Source: Chiridota heheva
Lineage: Eukaryota > Echinodermata > Holothuroidea > Apodida > Chiridotidae
NCBI GenBank assembly: GCA_020152595.1
Contig: JAIGNY010002072.1
Coordinates: 434,001-498,000 of the forward strand
Length of the DNA stretch: 64,000 nt
Direction of reading: 5' to 3'
The translations under genes and the position numbers were made by a program. Positions 22,201-34,200 of this stretch are shown here, piece by piece; position 1 is the stretch's first letter, and each line of letters opens with the position of its first letter. A model generated the notes under the pieces. It made no database searches and was not told where the DNA came from. It saw only the letters and a list, made by a program, of their open reading frames with translations.

Positions 22201-25200
22201 TCTGTTTGAAAAGGTCTTATTAGTGCTCCAAATATTCATTATATTTGCCGAGAAGAAGAGAAGTGTTGGTATCATAAGGGTGAAAATTGTTTTTCAATTT
22301 CTTTTGTTATGTCATGAGGACATACTTGGAATGTATTGCACAGTACCTTCTCACAAAAGCTGGGTCCGTGAAGATGTCTGGCAATGAAAGGCCCATTTCT
22401 TGTGACATGATGTATAATCCGAGTAAGTGACGGTCAATTCCAAATCCTTGCAGGCACATCATGGCTACCATTAAATGCTTGCTTCCTGCTGCCCTCATTA
22501 AAGCTTGTCTCTGCTCATCCTTAGGAATGGAATAAAAAGGAGAGAATGAGAATTGTAATGTCATAATTTGCTTTCCACCAGTGGAAGGAATTTATGCAAA
22601 TGTATAATTCATTCCACTTGTGAAGAAAAATATGGTAATGATGTTTACTTAGTTGCCATTTCAGTTAATTGCAATCTGTAATAATGCTTGAATATATTGT
22701 TCTTTGTGTTGTATATAATGATGCAGAACGCAAGATGGAGAAGATATTACACACGTCTCCAGGTTGCATTCTTATACTATTTGTTACTTTTGCATGACGT
22801 CGCTTAATGCTACAGTTGATCAATCTAAAGCCTTATTATATGCAGTACAAGCCAGCACAACTAGTGAAAGACTCTAGGGCTATATGGTTCTCTTACTGTT
22901 TTCTCAGGGTTGTTCATTGCTTTGCACCATTCAAGAACCTCTTGTGTTGCTGACCGAATGGTCTCCGTCCGGCCATGATAAAACATCCGCGTCGTTGAGG
23001 TCTCGTAGGTTGGTGCTAATCTGTGAAGGAATTGATAATGTAAAAAGTAATTTACACTGGTGAACAAAAATTAGAAGAACCTTTACCTTTTCATATGCTA
23101 TGTATTGCAGACATGGTCTGATTATACAGAAATTAGTCAAATACAGACAATGGAACGTCCGTGACTTGGTGATATTTTGTGCAAAATTTTATTGTTTAAA
23201 AATCTTGTGACAAAATGAACATAAACAGATGTATTAAAATTTGTCTGACATTTTGTGACATGTTTATTGTAAATGATTGATTTTACGAACTACAAGTATG
23301 CAACTATGAGGCAAAACCAGGGCTTTCTCATCTTCTCAAACCATCACTTAATATATTTGAGAAAGAATGAAATTCTCATTTTCTTGCTTTATACCTGCCA
23401 TGCTTTGTGTAGTATGCTAGCTGAATAGCAAGTTGAATGTAAGCATCGGGATGAAAGCCTGCTTTCTTCACCCATGTCTTTCCATAGCATGGAAATGCAC
23501 CGCACAAGAATTCTACATCTGCAGCCTGTTGAAGATACACAGAGACATCAATAACGATGGTATGGTTAGTAAGATATTATTTCATTTTGGTGATCAATTA
23601 ATTTAAGTGAAAAATAAAGTGTCTTTTGGTACCAGTATTGCTTCAGCAGATATAAGATACCTTTCTCAAAAATCCCAGACTGTTCTATTGTTTCTTTTTA
23701 CATGACATCTCCCCCTCCCCCTCCACCTCCCCCTCCCCCACCCTCCACACATTTCTTTCTATTGTTTTACTAACAGCCCTGGTTGCCATTGACCAAAAAT
23801 TTGTTTCTAGTAGTTCGTGATAGGTTAAATGCTCCGTGATTTTAATTATATGAATTCCTAGCAGGTTGTTGTAGAAATGGTAAACTACATAATTCTTTAT
23901 AACCTACTGTAATCACAATTTACATGTTATCTTCCAATTGAAGAGACTGACAGTTTTTTTTCATGTTTAACTAAAATATATTTAAAAAGATACGAAAGTG
24001 GCAGGATTTAAAGAGGACCTAATATTCCTCAGAACAAGAAAGAAAGAAAGGTGCATTAAGTAGAAGATCATATCATACATCCAAAGTTTGACTGTAAAAT
24101 GCTCATTTTCTCAGCCAAACTGACACCCAGCTGAATCTTATCCATCTCCATGTATTCCTATGCATCTACCTTTGATAAAAATGTACCTCTGACTCAGTGA
24201 ATTTTTTAACGTACTAACTTAGAAATTTTGGTCGCCCAGTGAACAAAATTCTGATGCACTGGGCGACCTGGATTTTTGCCTTGGTTTAACAAAATGGCTG
24301 CTCCCATACAGTCGTGGAATAAAAGTTTTTAAAACATACCACATCATATGAAATAAAGTGTATGCATGTTAAAATTTACATGTTCCTTTGCCAGTTCATG
24401 ACACATTAGTTGCCCTAGGGGTAATTGTGGTCGCCCACTGAAATGTCCTTAAAATATTCATTGCTTTGACTTACAAGTTTGGTGTAGGTCTTAGTAGCAT
24501 GTGTCTTGGCATCCTCCACCTCTTGATCTATTGTGAAGATAATCTCTGCAGGAACCTCTGGGGCCTTTCTCGTTCTTTCTCCCTAAAAAGTGGAAAATTA
24601 AAGTGAAAAAAATGTTGTATTCAGGGTTATAAAATATGTATAGAATATTTGCATTGTTATGACCCATGGCTTAAATACTGTTAATGCAGGACCATGATTA
24701 TTTGGTTTATTCCATTTTCAAACGGGTGATTTATTTAATAAAGCGATAAAGTATATGTAAACTTTTCTCGTTTTTCATTCTTTTTAGTTATTTTTTATGC
24801 ATTTTAATCAATCTAATACAAAACTTTGATAAAAAGATTCATGTTTTGGCATCATGTTTATATGCGTATTTAATGCACGATTCAATGCTGGGCCATTCTA
24901 CTAGAGTCAAAGTTCTTTTCCCCGTGCATAGAATATGCATATAAACTCTCTGCCACAACATTAATTGTTAATTAATTTCTTCGTTGCTCTTAAAAGAACA
25001 TTAAATGTGTAGGAAAATCAAATCTGTTCCAAGGATAATTACTTTTCTTACCAAACCGCTCCTTTATATTGGGGAATGAGGTGTTTAGTGTCTGTTTCCA
25101 TTTATTACAATCTTGTGCTGGCTATTTGAAAATAAGGTGGGAAAACAGGGGGGAAGGCTTTTGATGTGTGAAAAAGTCAAATATGCAGGTTTGTTGTGCC

Positions 25201-28200
25201 CCCAACTTCGTTGTAGGAAAAATTCAGAATAGTGTATGCATGCGAAGTGCATACAATTTCACAATTTGAGTCTTTTGAGGGCGCTACTTGTGTTACTTTC
25301 TTTAATAATAGATGAGATATATAGTCTCTGAAAAAAAAGGTTTTTAATGTTTGAAAGTGCATGTTCCAACTCTAAAAGGGTATTTTTCCCTCAGAAAAAG
25401 GGCACTTTGTAAACTTGAGAAAAGTAGGAGGGGGGAGGGGCATGTGTACCTTGTTTCCCTGGTTCCGCTGCTTAGGAATTTTTTGTCGTCTGAAGTTCAA
25501 TCTCTCTTTCCATCAAATTTTCATACAAATTTGAATAGATGTTATAAGACATCTTAGTTTGGTCAGGTACATACCTGCAATTTCTAAGCGTCCAACTGTT
25601 GAATTTTGCTTATTTTTATGTTTCAGTTATTGGTTCCGATGTGATAGCGTCAGAAACCTATTCGGTCATGATGGTGTGTGTGTGTGTTACGCTGAGCTCG
25701 TAAACACGATATCTCAAGAACGGTACAGTGGATTCATATCATATGTGGTACACAAATAGCCCATGGTCCGTTATTGTGCCCTAGTGTTTTTGCTGGTGAT
25801 AGCATGCATATTAATGAGTAGGTAAGGCTTAACGTAAACATCTTAAAATGCTCATATTTTAACAACCCACATCTGTTTTGTTTCATATTTGGTAGTTATG
25901 AAGTTATCTAGTGTGTACATGTCCATGGTATAAAAACTTTGAATTTCATAATATGCATAGTGGGTGGGGCTTTATATGATTTTGCTATATAGAGCTTGTA
26001 AACACTGTATCTCAAGAACAATAAGCTGCATTCATGTCATATGTGGTACACATAGCACATGGTCTGTAGATGTGCCCTATGGTGGTGATATCTTGCATAT
26101 CAATAAGTAGGCGGAGCTTAATGTTAAAATCTATAAATGCTCACATTTTAATACTCACATGTCTGTTTTGTTTAGTATTGAATATAATTATGATGTTCGC
26201 TAGTGTGTACATTTTTATGAATAAAAACATTGAATTTCATAAATATGCATAGTGGGCGGGGCTTAAAAGGATTTTGTTGAAAAGAGCTTATAATCACGAT
26301 ATCTGAAGATTGATAAACTGGATTTAAGTCATATGTAGTACACAGATAGCCCATGGTCTGTGGATGTGCCTGATTGGTTTTGGTGGTGATATCGTGCATA
26401 TTAATGAGTAGGTGGGGCATAATGTAAATTTCTTACAATATGAGCAACCGTATGTCTGTTTTGCATCATACTTGCTATGATAATGTTGTTTATTATTATG
26501 CACATGCTAGTATTGTCAATAGGTATTGTCTATTTTATTGATCTGCATGTTGGTCGTGGCTTATTAATAAATATCCTGGAACAAATATTTTATGATATGC
26601 AATGACATGACACTTAATACAAAACTTGCAAATCAATCAGCATATGAAAAAAGCATCGGAACCACAAAACCCTTTGGTTCTGGTTCCTTCAACTGTTCAA
26701 TAAGAAATCTTAGACCTGCCCTAGTATGCTTACCAGCCACTTTTTGTTTTCTTTCAAATAATAGTCCTTGCCCCAGATTGAAAAGAGGTAACTGGTTAGG
26801 CCATCATAAGGTGCATGCTGTAAAGAGAAAAGAGTGAATATGATAAGTATAAATTCGCATAACATATTGCGCCTGTCACCTTATTAAAAAACAAGACTTC
26901 TCCATGCACCACCAGAACAGAATTAACAAAAAGTAAACAAAATCAAAGATGCTCAGTAAATACTTATCGGTGATGACTTTGCAGCTGTGAATACTAAATC
27001 AGAGCCAAATTCACTGATCAACAACCATTTTAGAAAAGCCTAAACACTGATAATCAAATTGAAAACTTCTGTCAATTTTAGACATCATATTTTAGACGCA
27101 ACTTATGATTAATTAGTGTATGTTCCTGTAAGAATTTGATGACTACCGAAAACTTACATCAGAATTTGATGACTACCGAAAACTTACATCAGAATTTGAT
27201 GACTACCGAAAACTTACATCAGAGTTTGATGACTACCGAAAACTTACATCAGAATTTGATCCTATATTTCCGTTTTCATAACAAACAATGTTGAAAGATT
27301 TGTCAAACCAACGATCCCATGGATTTGGTCCGCTTGACGACAGCATTATGTTCTGAGGAGAAAAAAAAGTACAGAATTAACAGGTTTCATCGTAACATCG
27401 TCTCTGACAAACATAGGCGGGTGTAAGAAAATTTTGTTGCTGGAACAAAGCATGATTTTGGGGGAGGGGCATAATATGAACATTAATTATATGTATAATT
27501 TAATACGATTAGATAATGATTAGCAAATCTCTGGGGGGAAAGTGCACCCCTTGCCCATATGGCGCACAGTCCATGCATGAGTTTCTCCGAAAATCACTAA
27601 ATCAGTTAACTATTCACACAAAGGAAGAATACAAGCAATCATTAATCAATCAAACAATATAGAATAAATTATTATGCATGTTAATTGTTCGAGAGACGAA
27701 AAATTACCTCTTCTGTGGTTTTTGGATTCTCCGGGTCCAAAATAAATGTGATGACCGCGGAGTGAATGGTTTCAAAATGTTTTATGTTATTCTTGTCCAA
27801 CTCGCACATGTGTTTGTAAGCCTGCCGAAGAGAAAATCACGGGAAGATAGATATTCACTTTCTTTTATTTCTCTACTACCACTGCCTTAGGGAGTCCTGA
27901 AGGCAGATGCTCTGTCCCCATAACCAGCGATGTTGATACCACTACCCCCTTACTCCAGAGTAATAGGGAAAGGGGGCAGGAAGTGCCCTTTTGAAAGTTG
28001 AGACGGGCCGGAAAAGGGAGTGCCCTTTATTTTAAAGAATTTTTCTTTATTGACCCCCAATCTTTTGGAAAAGTAGGCCTTTTAGCTATTTACCTAATGG
28101 GAAAGCTCAAAAATCTTAAACCCAGAGGCAGAATTTGCCCACTGAAAGTGAAAGAAAAGTCCAATAGTGTGTGTGGGTGAGGGGGTTCTGTTGTAAAATC

Positions 28201-31200
28201 ACGCTAAGATACAAAAAATCATAATACAAAAATATACATGGGTAGGGGAGGGGGGGGGGAATTTCTGGTGTAAGATCACGCCAAGATACCAAAAAACATT
28301 ACACAAAAATATACATTTGGAAAACAGTGGGGGTTGGGGCAAGTTTCCCCTTGCTCCTCAAATCCCGTATATGCTCAAACCATATGTGTAGGAATTGGTT
28401 TTTGAAAACTGACAAAAGTGCCTCCTTTTCAAAGTGCCCTTCAATCACTGTCAAATCACTTGAATTTCTAATTATATATTTCTTATTTAACAGGTCAGTG
28501 GCACAGCAACTGGTAAGAAAAGTATAACCGCATGAACGACCCCAAACAAAATTTAGGGGTCCGAGCAAATGCTACTGTGAAAACCTGTACCAAAATGCAG
28601 ATTTCCCCGAACGGCCCAAAGGCCCTATTTGTACTGTTAATGAAGAATATTTTCATTATCACTGCAGCACTGCACTACCATTCGTCACGTAACAGTAAGT
28701 TTGAAATGAACAAGGAAAAAATAATAATGCGAGTCGTGATGGTATTTGTAAATCATGTTATTACAAAGCTAGGTTTACTTTGATATATTATATCATATTT
28801 GTATTAACTTGTAAGTTATAGAGGCAAAACTAGCTAAATTGCTTTGGAGGTAGCAAAAAAGTTCATTTGAATCGTTAAACATTGACCATTTTTACAGCGT
28901 TTTAGAACCTCAATTTCTTTTATGCAAATTTTGCGATTTATTACAGGGCGACCTTTGGTAAATATTTTCTTTTGGTTGTTAAATGTCTATCATAATTCTT
29001 TGAGGTGATGCAGAAAATTATGACCAAATGTTTTTGAGAGTTTGCCATTTGCCCTAAATAGACAGGAGTAGACTTTCCCATCATTTTAAATTAACATTTT
29101 TAGCTGTTCGCCGAGTCACGCATCACAAATTTTGCATGAATTAAAAACTAATCAAACTTTGATCAACCATGCCTAAAACCTAAAAGCGCATTTTTTCAAA
29201 TTTAAGAACTGATCTGCTGATACTACTTCAACCAAAATAGAAGTTGCTAAATCGTCATGTTATTTAATGAAGGCTTTACGAAATAAATTAACATTTTTAG
29301 CTGTTCGCCGAGTCACGCATCACAAATTTTGCATGAATTAAAACTAATCAAACTTTGATCAACCATGCCTAAAACCTAAAAGCGCATTTTTTCAAATTTA
29401 AGAACTGATCTGCTGATACTACTTCAACCAAAATAGAAGTTGCTAAATCGTCATGTTATTTAATGAAGGCTTTACGAAATAAATTAACATTTTTAGCTGT
29501 TCGCCGAGTCACGCATCACAAATTTTGCATGAATTAAAACTAATCAAACTTTGATCAACCATGACTAAAACCTAAAAGCGCATTTTTTCAAATTTAAGAA
29601 CTGATCTGCTGATACTACTTCAACCAAAATAGAAGTTGCTAAATCGTCATGTTATTTAATGAAGGCTTTACGAAATAAATTAACATTTTTAGCTGTTCGC
29701 CGAGTCACGCATCACAAATTTTGCATGAATTAAAAACTAATCAAACTTTGATCAACCATGCCTAAAACCTAAAAGCGCATTTTTTCAAATTTAAGAACTG
29801 ATCTGCTGATACTACTTCAACCAAAATAGAAGTTGCTAAATCGTCATGTTATTTAATGAAGGCTTTACGAAATAAATTAACATTTTTAGCTGTTCGCCGA
29901 GTCACGCATCACAAATTTTGCATGAATTAAAAACTAATCAAACTTTGATCAACCATGCCTAAAACCTAAAAGCGCATTTTTTCAAATTTAAGAACTGATC
30001 TGCTGATACTACTTCAACCAAAATAGAAGTTGCTAAATCGTCATGTTATTTAATGAAGGCTTTACGAAATAAATTAACATTTTTAGCTGTTCGCCGAGTC
30101 ACGCATCACAAATTTTGCATGAATTAAAAACTAATCAAACTTTGATCAACCATGCCTAAAACCTAAAAGCGCATTTTTTCAAATTTAAGAACTGATCTGC
30201 TGATACTACTTCAACCAAATAGAAATTGCTAAATGTCCATGATATTCAATGAAAGCTTATGATCCACATGCATATTTGTATTCATGTTGGTATTACATTG
30301 TATTACTGAACTATGTTGTTTTCATTTGCGGCTTTTCTTTATAATTTTGCAAAATACTCTTTTCTTACCTTAGCCCAGCTTGTTCTGTCGTCTGCTGTAA
30401 GTACTCCTATCCGTTGTCCTGGTTCTTTGCACCTCTCCTTAATAAAAGCTAATTGGCTAGAAAAATGAATATATGAATCCTGTTAACGGTTGTTTGTATA
30501 TTGTTTTTTGATTACAATTCATGATTAAGTTTCATTGACTGTGCATTAAACATGTTCCTGGCAACATTGAGCATTTGAAAATATCATAGAGATACCAATC
30601 AGATTTTTAGAAATGTTGTCAAAACACAATAATTTAGTCTATTAAAGTATTCTGAGGCTAAAATTAACGTGGTAATAGATATACAATACAATTCAATGTT
30701 TCTGATTGGTCAAAATATTTAAACAAATCCTGCAGCTCCCTGTACAAAAGTAGACAATCCAATTGATAACCGCCGCAGAAGTGACGTCACTTTTATGTGC
30801 AAATTTTCTTGATATGAGATTCCCTTTTTAAATCGAAGACCAAAATAGGTTATCTCAAATCTGGACCTGAACCATATTTTCTGAACCTTATTAACTTATT
30901 TTACTTCACCCATTCGACATTCGATACCCCTCCCCCATCCCCTACACCAATGGGTCCATCTCCCTGCCATTTTATATTTCAGAAATGTCCTGATTATGCA
31001 ATAGAGTATTACTTACTGATATAAATCATAGGCACCATATTGATTTCCATCCTCATCGAACAAATCTAATTTGAACAGTCTACCATTGCACATGACGACC
31101 ACATGGGAAGGGCAAGGTCCTTCATCAGCTGCTCGAGGAGAAATGAAAGATAAAGCGAAGAATATTAGAGCATGCTAAAAATTGCCACATTTTATACGAA

Positions 31201-34200
31201 GATACATTTTTTGATAAAGCTAGATTTGTATCATCTCAACAACAAAAAAAGTCTTTAAAATGTATTCTTTTTACATGTTATCTATCCTAATATTAACGTG
31301 GTGGCATACAATCTATTCCAAAATGAACTTTGATTGGTCGAAATTGTTGTCCACATATTTTGCTTTTTTAAACTTTTTTTTTTTCTTCAAATATTCTCTG
31401 AAAGTGCAGTGAAGGACAATCCCCCTGCTCCAGGAATTACGACCCTGCGTTAAGACTTACCTGTTTTAAAGTACCTTACAATTTGGTCTCTCGTCTCTCC
31501 GGGTATTCTTGATGTGCAAAAGAGTGACCTATTTTGATCCATGGTTATAGTTTTACCTCGCATTTTCATAACTGGGTAGTCTTGTCTAAAAGTGAATGAC
31601 AAAGAAAGTGTAATACATACGTGGTCGTCCTAACTTAAAAATACATTCCCAACCCACCCCACTCCTCAATAGTTATAACCGTTTTTCTCATCTGTATTTT
31701 TTCTCTCAACAAAAACAAGTGAAACAATTTTCTTACGTATACCTGAAAATCATGTAGCAAGTTTTTTTTATAAGATTACATATTGGATATAAATTAAAGA
31801 TAGCTTGGAGATGCTTTGTTACCAGTCTGCCAGTACTGCTTTTTTACCAATACCAACTCGCATTTTAAAACTGTATATACATGCTGGCATGAATGAATGA
31901 AATCTTACTACGGGAAACATATCATCAAAGTGTCTCAGACTGACACATGCATTACTTATAAAGGGCATGTTTATGCAAAAGAAAATCATCTTTTATAAAT
32001 CTCATCAACCCATTTATGAAGGATTAGTTTTACTATTTGTACTTTGAAAATTGAAATACTTCATATGGTTTTAAAATAAGTCAAGAATTTTATTTAAAGT
32101 ACTGACTCACAAAAATGTTTTCAGATGTAATAAGCCATAATTAATACTCCTTTGTTTTAGCAAACCACAGGGGTTTAACATAGAACAATGAACACTTGAT
32201 ATTGAATTGATTCTACGCGCAGACGTGAGATGCACAAAGAAGAACAACAATGACTACAAATGAGTTTCATCTTATGAAGAATTATATTATTTCTAGGAAA
32301 ATACTTGATATCCATTATAAACAGATAGATAGACTGATGGACAAACCTTGAACTAAAAATAAGTCTATGCGCGTGAAAACAATCCGTCAAGAAACCAAAT
32401 GATGTACGGTACCCTCATAACTAAGTGGTGAAAGGAAATTGCCTCGCTTTTTTTTTTTTTTTTTATAATAAAACAATACACAATAATCATGATGATAAAT
32501 ACAATAAATATATGCAGTATAGCGCAGTAAAAAATACGTATAGTTGTTAGCAATATTATCTAATGTGTTGATGATTGTGATTATATTCTTTATGTAACTT
32601 ATTTTGGCACTAGGAAAAGCTTCGATTTATGTCGTTCAAGTCCAGACACGTAGCCAATGGGGAGCCATGGCTCCCCCCCTCTCACCCCTCCCTCCTACTT
32701 CCCTAACCCAAAATTGAACCTACTGACTTATGGAAATTCAGCTAAAGCAGTGGGGTATATGTCGTCGTCTCGAGTCTTATATCTATGACTGATAATTTGA
32801 CTGACTCACCATGACACAGCCGTGCATTACAGACAGAAAGAGGTGGGGTCCAACCGCGACTTTTAATGCAAACGCCGAAAAAGATAGGGGTTCAATGGAT
32901 CTTTATAACGAGGGAGGTTTGACACTCAGTGCTGCTGAGGGAGGCAGGGTAATAATTTAGCGGGCGGCGGGGCCCCCAATTGTATTGAGTATATTTTGGG
33001 GGAACTAACAAATAAAATGACCATAAAAAATAACCACCTGGGCAAAAATCTGGAAAAAAATCCATGCTTGATATTGGCGAAAACGATAAAGTTGGAATAG
33101 AAATTGGAAAAGAAATAGAATAGTTTTTTGCTCTTCATAATTTTTATGAGGGGCCCTTAAATGTTATTTTGCTCAGGGACCTCGCGATTGTCTCTGCGGC
33201 CCTGCTCCTCCCCCTTCCTCCCCTTCCTCATCGGGCCACTGTTACGTTGTTAACTACTTTAGCCAAACTATTAAATATTTTCAAATACTCACTCTCTCAG
33301 CAGAGTCAAAAACCTTCCCGCCGTCCACATAAAATTTGCCCCACGTTCAAGTTGGGTGTTTGCTCTTGGCGTCCACATCGTCATGGAAAGAGCATGAACA
33401 GCCATCATGTTTGATCTGCATGCTAGAGGTTCACGCCCATCAAGGTACGCTATATCCTCCCACCACCGTTCCACCTAAATATATGGAGAGTATAGAGAAA
33501 CGATGAAGGGAATATGATGCATAATGCATTCGTGCTATAAAATCAAGACTGTATCCAACCTTTCGGGTGGGGGGAGGGGTGAACTGCTGCTGACCCAAAA
33601 TACTCCAACAATAGGCCTTCCAGTTTATCATTACACAGGTTCGGAGGCTGAATTGAAATCTTTATGGAACTTTTTACCTTATTTTGTTCTCTTCATCTTG
33701 TTTTGAGGCAGAGGAAGGGAGGGGGGGGGGGGTGGACGACCCTCTGGTTATACCGATAAAAGTAAAAAGTAATTACAATTGTAAACACATTTCATGTATT
33801 CGTTTTCCATGTGTTGAAATAGCAACAAGCAGTAATTTTCTTTTGTTATAACATATTTCTATGTATTTTCCTATTCTGCATTATCAAGATAAAGATGAAA
33901 TACAAATATTTTTACATTTCTTAATGCTGACGGGCATGGTTTACAAACAAATATGTGGACCAACAAGAAAAGGTTTAACCGAACTCATTTCTTTTTATCG
34001 TGGGACGCTCATTTCTCATTTTTTGGGAAAACTTATTTTTCACATCTTGGCTCATCTGTCAGTCTGTTCATCTTATGCGACTGCCATGGCTGTAGCTAGG
34101 TAGGGCGTCTTTTGGATCGAAGGGTCAGACGCTGGTTCTTGACGCAATGACAAATTACAAGACAGTTCACGAGAAAATGTATGTTATACCTATTAGCACA

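Noticed and set aside
27131-27260. Regular 30-bp repeats suggesting a CRISPR array
   Set aside because: The units abut with no spacers and contain a eukaryotic splice donor; this is animal DNA.
29086-30236. 196-bp repeats as a possible tandem small-RNA gene cluster
   Set aside because: No stable hairpin, tRNA or snRNA signature or promoter boxes were seen in the unit.
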